Shown here in pieces: positions 50,232 through 59,466 of a DNA stretch of 64,000 nt (positions are counted from its first letter, which is position 1; each line of letters opens with the position of its first letter). The position numbers and the translations under genes are program-made. Origin of the DNA: Campylobacter sp. (GTDB lineage: Bacteria > Campylobacterota > Campylobacteria > Campylobacterales > Campylobacteraceae); the NCBI RefSeq assembly GCF_019423325.1, contig NZ_JAHZBQ010000002.1:434001-498000 (forward strand), given 5' to 3'. Under the pieces are notes generated by a model, which worked only from the letters and a program-made list of their open reading frames with translations, was not told the DNA's origin and did no database searches.

Positions 50232-52604
50232 ATGAAAGTAATCAAACGTAACGGCAGAACCGAGGAACTTGACGTAAGTAAGATCAAAAAATACACGAGC
50301 GAGGCAGTGGAGGGGCTGGAAAACGTAAGCCTTAGCGAGCTTGAGGTGGACGCAAAGATCCAGTTTCGCGATATGATCACCACGGAGGAGATCCAACAAA
50401 CCCTCATTAAAACCGCGGTCGAGAAGATCGACGTGGACCGCCCGAACTGGACCTTCGTCGCCGCGCGGCTATTTTTATACGATCTGTATCACAAAGTAAC
50501 GGGCTTTAGCGGCTACAACAGCCTGCAAGATTACTTCGCTCGCGGCGAGGCGGCGGGCCGTATAATGCTCGGCTTAAAGGAAAAATACGATCTAGAGGAT
50601 CTAAATTCTTATTTGCAGCCGCAGCGCGATTTGCAGTTTAATTATCTCGGCATCAAGACGCTTTACGATCGCTACCTCATCAAGGATAAAAGCGGCGCGC
50701 CGATCGAGCTTCCGCAGCAGATGTTTATGGCGATCGCGATGTTCCTTGCGCAAAACGAGCTTGACTGCCAGAGCTGGGCGAAGAAATTTTACGATCTCAT
50801 ATCTAAATTTGAAGTCATGCTGGCTACTCCTACGCTTTCAAACGCCCGCACGACTCGACATCAGCTAAGTAGCTGCTATGTAGGCTCCACTCCCGATAAT
50901 ATCGAAGGAATTTTCGATAGCTACAAAGAGATGGCGCTTCTGAGCAAATTCGGCGGCGGCATCGGCTGGGACTGGTGCAAGGTGCGCGCGATGGGCGGCA
51001 GCATCGACGGGCATAAAAACGCCGCGGGCGGCATCATCCCGTTTTTAAAGATCACGAACGACATCGCCGTCGCCGTCGATCAGCTGGGTACGCGCAAGGG
51101 CGCTATCGCCGTGTATATCGAGCCGTGGCATATGGACGTGAGCGACTTCCTCGATCTGCGCAAAAACTCAGGCGAGGAGAGGCGCCGCGCGCATGAAATT
51201 TTCCCCGCGCTGTGGATAAACGATCTGTTTATGAAAAGACTTCAAAGCGGCGGCAAATGGACGCTCTTCGATCCCGCAGAAGTAAGCGATCTGAGCGATC
51301 TATATGGCGCGGAATTTGAAGCGCGCTACGAGCAGTACGAGGCCGACGATAAAATTTCAAAATCTACGATCCTGGCAAAGGAGCTTTGGAAGAAAATTTT
51401 AACGAGCTATTTTGAGACTGGAATGCCCTTTTTATGCTTCAAAGATAACGCCAACCGCATCAATCCAAACGCGCATCAAGGTTTAATCAGAAGCTCAAAT
51501 TTATGCACGGAGATCTTTCAAAACACGGCGCCGAACCACTACAAAATCAAAGTCGTTTTCGCTGACGGCAGCGAGAGGCTGTTTGAGGAAAACGAAGATG
51601 TAAGAACCGACGCGGGCATCGTAAAAAAGGCGAAAAAGATCACCGCGCTAGACACGCTGGGCGGAAAAGAAATTTTTATCGTAGAAAAGGGCTGCAGCGA
51701 GGGCGCGACGGCGGTTTGTAACCTCGCAAGCGTAAATTTAAGCAAAATCAACAGCCGCGAGGAGATAGCTCGCGTGATGCCGATCGCCGTGAGGATGCTC
51801 GATAACGTCATCGATCTAAATTTTTACCCGCACGCCAAGGTCAAACACACCAATCTAAAAACCCGCGCGATAGGGCTCGGCGTAATGGGCGAGGCGCAGA
51901 TGCTGGCCGAGCGCGGCGTGAAGTGGGGCAGCTACGAGCACTTCGAGCTGATCGATAGGGTAATGGAAAACGTGAGTTTCAACGCGATCAAGGCAAGTTC
52001 AAATTTAGCCGTAGAAAAGGGCAGGTACCCTGATTTTGCGGGATCGAAGTGGAGCGAAGGAATTTTTCCGATCGATTTGGCGAACGAAAACGCCAAAGCG
52101 CTCGTTAAGCGCGGCGGGCTTTTTGAGCAGAGCAGCTGCGACTGGGACGGACTGCGCGAGAAAGTAAAGCGCGACGGCATGCGAAACGGCTACCTGATGG
52201 CGATCGCGCCGACATCGAGCATCAGCATACTCGTAGGCACCACGCAGACGATCGAGCCGGTATATAAGCGCAAGTGGTTCGAGCACAACCTAAGCGGCAT
52301 GATCCCGGTCGTCGTGCCGAATTTAAGCCCGGAAACGTGGCAGGCGTACGTGCCTGCGTACGAGCTCGATCAGCGCCTGCTCGTAAAGGCGGGCGCCATC
52401 CGCCAAAAATGGATCGATCAAGGCCAGAGCCTAAATATCTTCATGAGCCTAGATAAGGCAAGCGGCGGCTATCTGAGCGAAATTTACACGCTCGCATGGC
52501 AGCTAGGGCTAAAATCGACCTACTATCTACGCTCCGAAAGCCCCGATAGCGAGAAACTAAACAACGTCGCGGACCGCTCGATCGAGTGCGAAGGGTGTCA
52601 GTAA
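50232..52604 (+). CDS. nrdA: Ribonucleoside-diphosphate reductase alpha subunit (class Ia)
   Basis: 790 residues. An N-terminal ATP-cone (VIKRNGRTEELDVSKIKKY) is followed by the catalytic barrel. RHQLSSCYVGSTPDN carries the first redox Cys, SNLCTEIF the Asn/Cys/Glu active-site triad, TAVCNLASVNLSKI the second redox Cys, and TYYLRSES the tyrosine pair. The C-terminus ends ECEGCQ, supplying the shuttle cysteines. The enzyme reduces ribonucleotides to deoxyribonucleotides with the NrdB radical subunit, which is not encoded next door. Length and motifs are normal; a roughly 60-residue segment between the triad and second Cys (HYKIKVVFADGSERLFEENE, then ALDTLGGKEIFIVEKG) is a family insertion, not an intein. 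Confidence 0.96.
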   Translation: MKVIKRNGRTEELDVSKIKKYTSEAVEGLENVSLSELEVDAKIQFRDMITTEEIQQTLIKTAVEKIDVDRPNWTFVAARLFLYDLYHKVTGFSGYNSLQDYFARGEAAGRIMLGLKEKYDLEDLNSYLQPQRDLQFNYLGIKTLYDRYLIKDKSGAPIELPQQMFMAIAMFLAQNELDCQSWAKKFYDLISKFEVMLATPTLSNARTTRHQLSSCYVGSTPDNIEGIFDSYKEMALLSKFGGGIGWDWCKVRAMGGSIDGHKNAAGGIIPFLKITNDIAVAVDQLGTRKGAIAVYIEPWHMDVSDFLDLRKNSGEERRRAHEIFPALWINDLFMKRLQSGGKWTLFDPAEVSDLSDLYGAEFEARYEQYEADDKISKSTILAKELWKKILTSYFETGMPFLCFKDNANRINPNAHQGLIRSSNLCTEIFQNTAPNHYKIKVVFADGSERLFEENEDVRTDAGIVKKAKKITALDTLGGKEIFIVEKGCSEGATAVCNLASVNLSKINSREEIARVMPIAVRMLDNVIDLNFYPHAKVKHTNLKTRAIGLGVMGEAQMLAERGVKWGSYEHFELIDRVMENVSFNAIKASSNLAVEKGRYPDFAGSKWSEGIFPIDLANENAKALVKRGGLFEQSSCDWDGLREKVKRDGMRNGYLMAIAPTSSISILVGTTQTIEPVYKRKWFEHNLSGMIPVVVPNLSPETWQAYVPAYELDQRLLVKAGAIRQKWIDQGQSLNIFMSLDKASGGYLSEIYTLAWQLGLKSTYYLRSESPDSEKLNNVADRSIECEGCQ

Positions 52605-52681
52605 AAATTTATTCGCCGCGCTAGAAAATTTATGCTCGCAACTAGATGGCGAAAACGGCGTGAAAGAGTATTTTAAAAAGC

Positions 52682-52724
52682 AAATTTGACGGCAAATTTA
52701 AGCCCTCGTTTCGCCGTCAAATTT
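52682..52724 (+). terminator. Hairpin downstream of nrdA
   Basis: AAATTTGACGGC at 52682-52693 pairs perfectly with GCCGTCAAATTT at 52713-52724 around a 19-base loop. The arms belong to a series of CAAATTTGACG/GTCAAATTT words up to 52800. There is no T-run, so efficiency is uncertain. Confidence 0.5.
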
Positions 52725-52831
52725 AAGCGCAACGGCTTGACTTTTGGCATTAAATTTGACGCCAAATTTAACCCTGCGCCGCATCAAATTTGATCGCACG
52801 CGTCAAAGTAAATTTATCAAAAAGGCAAAAT

Positions 52832-53668
52832 ATGAAAATAGCCGTAAACGGTGCAAGCGGATTTATCGGCGGCGAGCTTTGCAGATTTTTTAGAGCCCAG
52901 GGGCACGAGATAGTAGCTATCCCAAGGGCCGCCTACGCCGACAAAGACGCGCTCAAAAACCTCATCAAAGGCTGCGACGCGGTTATAAATTTAGCCGGCG
53001 CCTCTATCGCGGCCAGATGGAGCGAGGCCTATAAGAAGCGTCTTCGCACAAGCAGGATAGAGACGACGCGCACGCTAGTTTGCGCTATAAACGAGCTAGA
53101 AAATCCGCCATTTTTCATCAGTGCTTCAGCCGTCGGGATATATGAAAACGGGCTTGGTCACGACGAGAGCTCGGTCAAATTTGACCGCGGATTTTTGGGC
53201 GAGCTGGCATGCGAGTGGGAGAGCGAGGCCGCTAAAGCGCGGACGCAAACGGCGATATTTCGCTTAGGCGTGGTGCTGGGACGAGGCGGCGCGCTAGCTA
53301 AGATGCTGCCCGCATTTAGGCTCGGTCTTGGCGGTAAGATCGCCAGCGGCGAGCAAGCGTTTTGCTGGATTTGCGTAACGGATTTGATGGAGGCGTTTAA
53401 ATTTGTCTTACAAAACCGTCAAAGCGGCGTTTTTAATCTCGTTTCGCCGACTCCTAGCACAAACGGCGAATTTACTAAAATTTTAGGCGAGGTTTTGGGG
53501 CGACCGACGTTTTTTAAAGTACCTAAATTTGCGTTAAATTTGATGCTGGGCGAGGGGTCAAGCGTACTGCTTGAAGGCACAAAGGTTTATCCGCAGGCCT
53601 TGATAAAAAGCGGATTTAGCTTTAAATTTAGCGATCTAAAAACGGCGCTTGAGGATATTTTGGGATAA
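52832..53668 (+). CDS. TIGR01777-family NAD-dependent epimerase-like protein (YfcH type)
   Basis: 278 residues from ATG 52832, preceded by AAAAGGCAAAAT; an upstream frame lacks a ribosome-binding site. The N-terminal Rossmann motif is NGASGFIGGELCRFF. INLAGASIAARWSEAYKKRL, ISASAVGIYENGLG and FRLGVVLGRGGALAKMLPAF are typical of this short-chain dehydrogenase branch, along with the C-terminal DUF1731-like segment (VPKFALNLMLGEGSSVLLEG). The activity is unknown; homologues have been labelled cell-division inhibitor SulA-like without firm evidence. Monocistronic. Confidence 0.85.
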   Translation: MKIAVNGASGFIGGELCRFFRAQGHEIVAIPRAAYADKDALKNLIKGCDAVINLAGASIAARWSEAYKKRLRTSRIETTRTLVCAINELENPPFFISASAVGIYENGLGHDESSVKFDRGFLGELACEWESEAAKARTQTAIFRLGVVLGRGGALAKMLPAFRLGLGGKIASGEQAFCWICVTDLMEAFKFVLQNRQSGVFNLVSPTPSTNGEFTKILGEVLGRPTFFKVPKFALNLMLGEGSSVLLEGTKVYPQALIKSGFSFKFSDLKTALEDILG

Positions 53669-53672
53669 AAAG

Positions 53673-53831
53673 TTTTAAAGTAGAGCAAACGACCTGAATG
53701 ACTTTCAAGAGCAAGCGGCGCACTACATAAATCCCGGCGTAGCGATCGATTCGGGAAATTTACCGCAAAAGATCAAGCCAAACTGCGCGTTTAAATTTAA
53801 TTTTGGCGGCGGTATTTTATCGTTTTTATAA
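53673..53831 (+). pseudogene. Possible C-terminal remnant of a ketosynthase-like gene
   Basis: An open frame without start ends at TAA 53829-53831 and encodes AAHYINPGVAIDSGNLPQK, then IKPNCAFKFNFGGG. A Asn-Pro-x-(x)-(I/V)-Asp and N-x-x-F-x-F-N-F-G-G-G ending resembles the C-terminus of beta-ketoacyl-ACP synthases (ENPD..., NSFGFGG). The match is short and the family label is tentative. It could also be random coding-like sequence. Confidence 0.3.
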
Positions 53832-53874
53832 AGTCGTGCCGCATCGTCGTTCAAAATACACACAAGTTTACCCT

Positions 53875-55629
53875 CTATGCCCTCAAAAGTTCGGTCGAGA
53901 AAGCGCTTTCATCTATCCCTCGCCCGATGAAGACCAAAAAATTATCGCAGCGTTTGCGGTCGCTAAAAGGCGTTATCTCAAATTTACCGTTTACGAACTG
54001 CACGACGTATTGAGCCTCATCATCTTCGAAGCTCGCAAGCCCTTTGATGCGGTAAAAATTTTCCGGTATATCGCTCATAAATTTGATGAAATTTTGCCTA
54101 TCGATGCCCTCAGGAAGGTCCTTTTTAAACGAGACTATCCCTTCGTCTTCGTGCGTCGCGTGCATTTTGCCCTCGAGTAGGACGGACGCCATATACGAGG
54201 TATCACTCTGACGGTAGAGCAGGTAGTTTGGATTTAGCTCGGCGCCCACCGTCTCGAATATCTCGGCGCAGCGGTTGTTTTGAATCAAAATTTGCCGTAT
54301 CTGCTCCTTCTGCTCGAGCGAGATCAGATCGATTTTATTGAGCACTATGACGTCGGCGGCCTTGATCTGCTCGAGCATTATTTTTGATCTGCCCCGCTCT
54401 TTTAAAAAATTCGCCCCATCGACGACGGTGACGATAGCGCATAGATTGACCGCGTCTTTGATCTCGTTTAGCTCGCTTAAGATATTGAAAGGATTGGCGA
54501 CGCCCGTGGTTTCAAGCACGATGCTGTCGGGCTTTTTGGGCTTAAGCTGCGAGATCGCGAGCTTGATCTGCCCCGCCATGGAGCAGCAAACGCACCCCTC
54601 GTCAATCTCTACGAGCGCGTATTTGGCGTCCAGCAGCGCGCCGTCAAGGCCTATTTTGCCGATCTCGTTTTGAATGATGCCGGTAAATCTATTTTGCGCC
54701 GTTTCATGCTCGATGAAATTTTGGATAAATTTCGTCTTGCCCGAGCCTAGATAACCGGTGATGATGAAAAAATTCGGCCGCTCGCCGCCTTGCATAAAAA
54801 TTTGCTTTTTACCCTCCTTGGCTAAACGCAACAAAAATTTAAACAAAGCTGCCGAGCCGGACAGCTTCTTAAAAGATCTATCGTCAAATTTAATGCGCCC
54901 GTCACCCGCGTCCTCGCCGTAGATTGAATTTACAAAAATTTCGCCGCAGAGCGGATCTGCTTTGCTTTTTAAATTTCGATCTTTGTCGTAGATCACGGCG
55001 CGAGCCGCTTTTTTGTAAATTTCAAAGCTTTCGTAGCGCGGCTCGTAAATTTTACAAAGCGCAATATGCAAAAAGTTCATAAACGCAAGCGACACCCTAA
55101 AGCAGGGGAAATTTTTATCGAGCCCCTCTTTTGCTATGATCTGTTTGCCCTCTACGCGCACGCCGTCCTTTGCGTACGATCTATCTCTGAGCTTTGTTTT
55201 AAAAGATAGCTCTATGCCCCGCTCTTGCGGCTTTAAATAGATCGTAGCGACGCAGAAATTATTTAAAAGCTCCTCGCGCGCGGAGAAATTTCGCACTTTT
55301 GTTAAAAAATCCGGCTCTCCGGCCAAAACGGCTTCAAAAAGCGAGACGCTACCGAGCAGTTCGTCGTTTGCGGAGGGGAAATAATAAAGCTCAAATACGC
55401 CCGCATCCTCTTTCACCTCTCGTAAAACGATACCGTAAATTCCGCTGTAAAAGCCAAATTTGATGCTCCAGCATTCATTAAAATAGTTCCCCTTATACAT
55501 CCCCTGATACCTGCTTGAGGATTTTACGTCGCTATCGTAAAGAGACTTCATCAATATACATCTCATAAGCGACCTGTAATCCTCAAACGAGTATTTAAAT
55601 TTCAAAGGGAAAATATCTTGAAATTCCAT
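53875..55629 (-). CDS. CobW-family GTPase (COG0523) with a large N-terminal domain
   Basis: 584 residues from ATG 55629, four bases after the stop of the upstream gene; a TTG four codons upstream would overlap it. From about residue 285 on there is a G3E GTPase: FIITGYLGSGKTKFIQNFIE (Walker A), ALVEIDEGCVCCSMAGQIKL (CxCC metal-binding motif), SIVLETTGVANPFNIL, VVDGANFL and VLNKIDLIS (NKxD). A short CobW C-terminal domain follows. CobW proteins insert metals such as Zn or Co into enzymes using GTP. Residues 1-280 form an unassigned mixed domain (FELYYFPSANDELLG, FRVSLAFMNFLHIALCK). The genomic neighbours are an exported metallo-hydrolase and a membrane protein. Confidence 0.85.
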   Translation of the reverse strand: MEFQDIFPLKFKYSFEDYRSLMRCILMKSLYDSDVKSSSRYQGMYKGNYFNECWSIKFGFYSGIYGIVLREVKEDAGVFELYYFPSANDELLGSVSLFEAVLAGEPDFLTKVRNFSAREELLNNFCVATIYLKPQERGIELSFKTKLRDRSYAKDGVRVEGKQIIAKEGLDKNFPCFRVSLAFMNFLHIALCKIYEPRYESFEIYKKAARAVIYDKDRNLKSKADPLCGEIFVNSIYGEDAGDGRIKFDDRSFKKLSGSAALFKFLLRLAKEGKKQIFMQGGERPNFFIITGYLGSGKTKFIQNFIEHETAQNRFTGIIQNEIGKIGLDGALLDAKYALVEIDEGCVCCSMAGQIKLAISQLKPKKPDSIVLETTGVANPFNILSELNEIKDAVNLCAIVTVVDGANFLKERGRSKIMLEQIKAADVIVLNKIDLISLEQKEQIRQILIQNNRCAEIFETVGAELNPNYLLYRQSDTSYMASVLLEGKMHATHEDEGIVSFKKDLPEGIDRQNFIKFMSDIPENFYRIKGLASFEDDEAQYVVQFVNGKFEITPFSDRKRCDNFLVFIGRGIDESAFSTELLRA

Positions 55630-55633
55630 GCTT

Positions 55634-56785
55634 CTATCCAAATTTAACCTTATCGCCGTTACCGAGATAATCGGACGTTTTGGTTCTAAATCTAGCCGTG
55701 CCCTTTACGATCGGATAGCCCTCGCGAACGAATTTTTGCACGGTCAGCAGACCCGTGCAGTGGTTGCACGCCATGACCTGGTAGTTCCATCTTTTCAGCC
55801 CGATAACCAGATCGTCGTATTTTGGATCCCAGTCGTCAAACGGCGAGATATGAAGTCCGCCGTAAAGCCCGTAGAGTTGGTCGTTGTCGTACTTAAGCTC
55901 CTTATGTGCGGAGTCCGAAAAAGTAATGATGCCTTGATGGCAGCAGCCCGTGATACTCACAAGACCTTTGTCTTTGACGTTTACGAATATCGACTGTTCG
56001 CCAAAAACTCTCGTAATGATAGGGCAGTCGTAGCAAAACGTACACATTCCGGGCTCAATCTCGTTTCTACCCTTTTTAAACACTACAAGCTCGCCTTTAT
56101 GGCCTGAATCTTTAATATATTGTCTGCCCTCCGGGTAAAAGCCTTCGTGGATTATGATCCTGATGTCGGGCTTATACTTTAAAACGACGGGTAGCGCCCA
56201 AAAGTGATCGTAGTGCTCGTGCGACATTATGAGGGTGTCTATTTCGCCGCTTTGCAGCATCTTATCGATCCCCTCCCGCTTAAAACACTCGTGCATCCAC
56301 TTATATGACCAGCCGCAATCAAGCAGATATTTTTTCTTTTCGCCGTTTAGGCGCTCTATCTCTATCAAAGCGGAGTAGCCGCCGGCGTTATCGGGATTTA
56401 CGGAGAGCTTTTTGGTTACCTCCCAAGCCTCATCTATTTTATCGGGTAGAAGATGCTTGATTTGTGAAATTCCCTCTTCGTAGCTACCTTTAGCAAGCCC
56501 TTTGCCGTTACCGAACGGCGGCCAGTTAAATAGATATTGGTTGACTAGCAGTCCGCCTGCGCCTTTAATATCTCCCATCAGCATCGAGTTGTCAAACCAG
56601 CTCGTTTCGGAGATATTGGTAACTTCAACGCTTTTAATCGCGCCAAAATCGGTCATCTTTCGCACTTCATCCGGAAGAAAAAATTCCCTCGCAGGAGAGT
56701 ATGAAAATACCCCCATCGATGCAAGTGCGCCGAGTCCTATGCCCGCTGCGCCGCCTTTTATAAAATCTCTTCTAGCTTCATTCAT
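55634..56785 (-). CDS. Tat-exported metallo-beta-lactamase-fold hydrolase
   Basis: 383 residues. Twin-arginine signal NEARRDFIKGGAAGIGLGA. The hydrolase has the zinc motif MSHEHYDHFWALPVVL (HxHxDH), then SITGCCHQGIITF, YGGLHISPFDDW and MACNHCTGLLTVQKF with the remaining His ligands. The order GCCH-GGLH-HCTG matches MBL proteins annotated as dihydropterin-ribofuranosyl-aminobenzene phosphate synthase-like, a broad and mostly uncharacterised group. Tat export implies folding and metal loading in the cytoplasm, which fits the adjacent CobW GTPase. Coupled to it by near-overlap and preceded by the membrane-protein gene (10 bases). Confidence 0.85.
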   Translation of the reverse strand: MNEARRDFIKGGAAGIGLGALASMGVFSYSPAREFFLPDEVRKMTDFGAIKSVEVTNISETSWFDNSMLMGDIKGAGGLLVNQYLFNWPPFGNGKGLAKGSYEEGISQIKHLLPDKIDEAWEVTKKLSVNPDNAGGYSALIEIERLNGEKKKYLLDCGWSYKWMHECFKREGIDKMLQSGEIDTLIMSHEHYDHFWALPVVLKYKPDIRIIIHEGFYPEGRQYIKDSGHKGELVVFKKGRNEIEPGMCTFCYDCPIITRVFGEQSIFVNVKDKGLVSITGCCHQGIITFSDSAHKELKYDNDQLYGLYGGLHISPFDDWDPKYDDLVIGLKRWNYQVMACNHCTGLLTVQKFVREGYPIVKGTARFRTKTSDYLGNGDKVKFG

Positions 56786-56795
56786 CTCATATCCT

Positions 56796-58187
56796 TTATT
56801 TAAAAATTGTAAGCATATTGCCCACGACAGGCGCTAGATAAACTACGGCTACATAGATGATCACGCCTATGATAAAGCCTACCACCAAGCCTTTGATGGA
56901 ATTTTTATTTCCAAAATCATCTTCCTCGCCTGCCTCCTCCGCTTCCTCTTTCTTGCCCGCAAGCTTCCAGCCCGGCCATCCATCCATAAACCAGTAATTT
57001 ATCAGCATGACGTTGATAAACCAGATCATCGGAATCATCGGGAATTGTTGCGGATGCGAAAAGCCCTTTTGAGTGCCTAGCAAAAAGTGCGAGACCTGAT
57101 AATAGACGTAGTATAGGACGATAGCCGCCGTCATGCTTATGATCGTTCTAAGAAGGATATTGACGGGCTTTGAAAATTTATTGACCGCGTTGTTGCAGTA
57201 AAATTTAATAAATAGCACCGGCACGAGCCAAAATATAGCTATCTCGCCTACATGCAGCCAGCGCCAATCTGGCGCAAAAAGCCTTCTGTCGCCTCTAATA
57301 TGCACGCCCCAGATGAGTTCTTGTAGATAGTAAAAGAAGAATGAAAAGCAAAATGCCATCGCTATAATGCCGAAAAACGACGCCGTCCTTCTAAGCCAAT
57401 TTGTCTTAATAAGGCTAAAAGGATACCTCTCCCAGATAGTTTCATACACCCACACCATAACAGTACAGCACATGATCCATGCGATATTGAAATTTCCGTG
57501 CACGGTATCGGCGAAATTATGCCACCAAGGCGGAGTAATGGATGTGTATTTTTGCCACGGATCGAATAAAATTCCCATTTGCGAGTGGAAAAATACGAAA
57601 TACACGATCATACTTAGCAAAAAGGTCCAGATAAAAACTGTAAAGCCTTTAACGGGCTGCTTTAGCTTCTGCCACGGCGAATTATCCGCAGCCACTACCC
57701 AAGAAGGGCTGAGCCACGACGCGATAGCGGCAAACATCAAAATAGCCTGAGCCGAGTACTCAAGCGCGTAAAAATCGGTTATGCCAAGCTCTGCAAGCCT
57801 TCGCGGACTAAAATACGATATGGCAAGCTCGCCTAGAATAAATTCGAAGAATATCTTTAAGAATACGAAGAAGGTAAAAAATACCATCACCGTAAAGATA
57901 ATGCCCTTTTTCGCAGGCCCCGCCGTATAGAGCCACTCTCTTTTGAATGGCCAAAAGTTAAAAATATACGCGATCCAGATGATGACCACGAGCAGCCATC
58001 TGCACCACATATATCCCACGTAAGGGGTATACATTCTCATCAGTCCCCTAGGATCTTGAAAGATCCACCACGATACGTAAAACACTACAAACAAAAACAG
58101 AGTATTTACAAGCACCGATGTGAGCGGAGAATATCTTCTAACAAGCTTCCGCTCCTCCAGATAAATTTTGTCTTCAGGTTCGCTCAT
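56796..58187 (-). CDS. Trp-rich polytopic membrane protein of unknown function
   Basis: 463 residues with about ten hydrophobic helices, an acidic Glu/Asp-rich loop (KKEEAEEAGEEDDFGNKN, near 425) before the last helix and many Trp and His residues. Conserved-looking segments include VLVNTLFLFVVFYVSWW, WVVAADNSPWQKLKQPVKG, PPWWHNFADTVHGNFNIAW and DWRWLHVGEIAIFWLVPVL. The histidines in WHNFADTVHGNFN and WRWLHVGE could bind a metal or haem. I recognise no family. A strong ribosome-binding site (AAGGAGGGAGCG) and a -10 box at 58223-58228 precede it. It heads the transcript with the MBL hydrolase and CobW genes. Confidence 0.7.
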   Translation of the reverse strand: MSEPEDKIYLEERKLVRRYSPLTSVLVNTLFLFVVFYVSWWIFQDPRGLMRMYTPYVGYMWCRWLLVVIIWIAYIFNFWPFKREWLYTAGPAKKGIIFTVMVFFTFFVFLKIFFEFILGELAISYFSPRRLAELGITDFYALEYSAQAILMFAAIASWLSPSWVVAADNSPWQKLKQPVKGFTVFIWTFLLSMIVYFVFFHSQMGILFDPWQKYTSITPPWWHNFADTVHGNFNIAWIMCCTVMVWVYETIWERYPFSLIKTNWLRRTASFFGIIAMAFCFSFFFYYLQELIWGVHIRGDRRLFAPDWRWLHVGEIAIFWLVPVLFIKFYCNNAVNKFSKPVNILLRTIISMTAAIVLYYVYYQVSHFLLGTQKGFSHPQQFPMIPMIWFINVMLINYWFMDGWPGWKLAGKKEEAEEAGEEDDFGNKNSIKGLVVGFIIGVIIYVAVVYLAPVVGNMLTIFK

Positions 58188-58222
58188 CGCTCCCTCCTTA
58201 CATAAAATTTAATCTTTATTAA

Positions 58223-58228
58223 ATTATA
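58223..58228 (-). promoter_or_regulatory. TATAAT -10 box upstream of the membrane-protein/MBL/CobW operon
   Basis: On the minus strand the sequence reads TTTTTATATAATTTAATAAAG, with TATAAT at 58228-58223, 36 bases before the ATG at 58187. It lies between the kinase stop and this operon, so the three genes can be transcribed separately from the kinase and may be under control of the adjacent response regulator. Confidence 0.55.
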
Positions 58229-58293
58229 TAAAAAGAGTGCAGCTCATTTGTAGCGTAAATTTGGATTAAATTTTAAATTGTCTCAGAAAAGCT

Positions 58294-59466
58294 TCATTTT
58301 GGAAGTTTGATTATGAAATTTGAACCGCCTTTTAGGCTCTCTACGACGAGCGAGCCCTTGCAGTGATCTTCGATGATGATCTTTGACATATATAGCCCGA
58401 TGCCGGTGCCGTTTTTGCTGGCTTTGGTAGAAAAATACAGATCGAAAATTTTATCCGCGATCTCCTTTCTGATGCCGCCTGCATTGTCTTTTACGCTTAA
58501 GCAAAGATAAGATTTTTCGATATAGGTTGAAATTTCGATAACGCCGTCGTCGATATTTCTTTCCAAAAAGGCGTCTTGCGCATTTTTTATGATGTTTAAG
58601 ATAACCTGCGAAACCTCGTTTTTATATGTGAGCAGAGTCTGGTTGCAGCCGTATTTCGCGTAAATTTTAATCTTTTGATTTTGCAGTATCGCTTTTGCGA
58701 TATTTATCGCCATATTGCAAAGCTCCTCCAGGCTCGTAACCTCCTTGATCTTGGCGGGCTTAAAGAAATTTCTAAATTCGTCGATCGTTTCGGATAGGTG
58801 CTTGGAATACTGCTCGATCTTGCCGAGCTCCTCCAAAAGAGCGGTTTTGTCAAATTTATCCGCCATCAAGCAGCTGGTGCTTAGATAGGAAGCCGTAGCC
58901 GAGATAGCGGACAGCGGCTGCCTCCATTGATGCGCTATCATATTTAAAATTTCGCCCATCTGAGCGAGCCTTGATTGATACTGAAGCTGCTCGTCTTGGC
59001 GCCTTATGAGCTTTAGCTGTTCCTCGATCTCGTGATTGAGAGTTAAATTTAGCCGCTTGACCTTCAGCCTGCTTTGTTTTAATTTCTTCTCCGCCATCAC
59101 CCTTTTGGTGATATCCACCACTATCCAAAGCACCTCGTCGTTTCCCGATATGGAATCGCCCGAAATTCTAATCCACAGCCCTTTGCCGCTTTTGTGCCTT
59201 AGCTCGTAGTTTAGCTGCAGAGCCTCGTTTTTCCTTACTTTATTAAAGGCGATGTCTGCAAAATGCAGGTACTTCTCCTCGCTTAGATGTATGGTTTGCG
59301 CGGATTTGCCGATGATCTCGTCGTATTTGTAGCCGAAAATTTTACAAAAGGTCTCGTTGCACTCCATAATATTTCTTTTCTTGTCTACGATGAAGATGCC
59401 GACGCCGGAATTTGAAAATATTGTCTCAAATCTCTGATGATTTTTCTTGATGTCTACTATCGCCAT
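58294..59466 (-). CDS. Soluble PAS-domain sensor histidine kinase
   Basis: 390 residues without membrane helices. A PAS domain at about 10-125 (ETIFSNSGVGIFIVDKKRNI, FGYKYDEIIGKSAQ, WIVVDITKR) is followed by a coiled coil (about 126-165) and a kinase core: MIAHQWRQPLSAISATAS (H-box), VSQVILNIIKNAQDAFLE (N-box), SVKDNAGGIRKEIA (G1) and KNGTGIGLYMSKIIIED (G2). Such cytoplasmic kinases sense internal cues, often redox or energy, through the PAS pocket. It overlaps the response regulator gene by 10 bases and is followed by the membrane/MBL/CobW operon. Confidence 0.92.
   Translation of the reverse strand: MAIVDIKKNHQRFETIFSNSGVGIFIVDKKRNIMECNETFCKIFGYKYDEIIGKSAQTIHLSEEKYLHFADIAFNKVRKNEALQLNYELRHKSGKGLWIRISGDSISGNDEVLWIVVDITKRVMAEKKLKQSRLKVKRLNLTLNHEIEEQLKLIRRQDEQLQYQSRLAQMGEILNMIAHQWRQPLSAISATASYLSTSCLMADKFDKTALLEELGKIEQYSKHLSETIDEFRNFFKPAKIKEVTSLEELCNMAINIAKAILQNQKIKIYAKYGCNQTLLTYKNEVSQVILNIIKNAQDAFLERNIDDGVIEISTYIEKSYLCLSVKDNAGGIRKEIADKIFDLYFSTKASKNGTGIGLYMSKIIIEDHCKGSLVVESLKGGSNFIIKLPK

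Noticed and set aside
51480..51730. Possible intein in NrdA
   Set aside because: The extra segment between the active-site triad and the second redox Cys is short and lacks intein splice motifs; similar insertions are normal in NrdA of this group.
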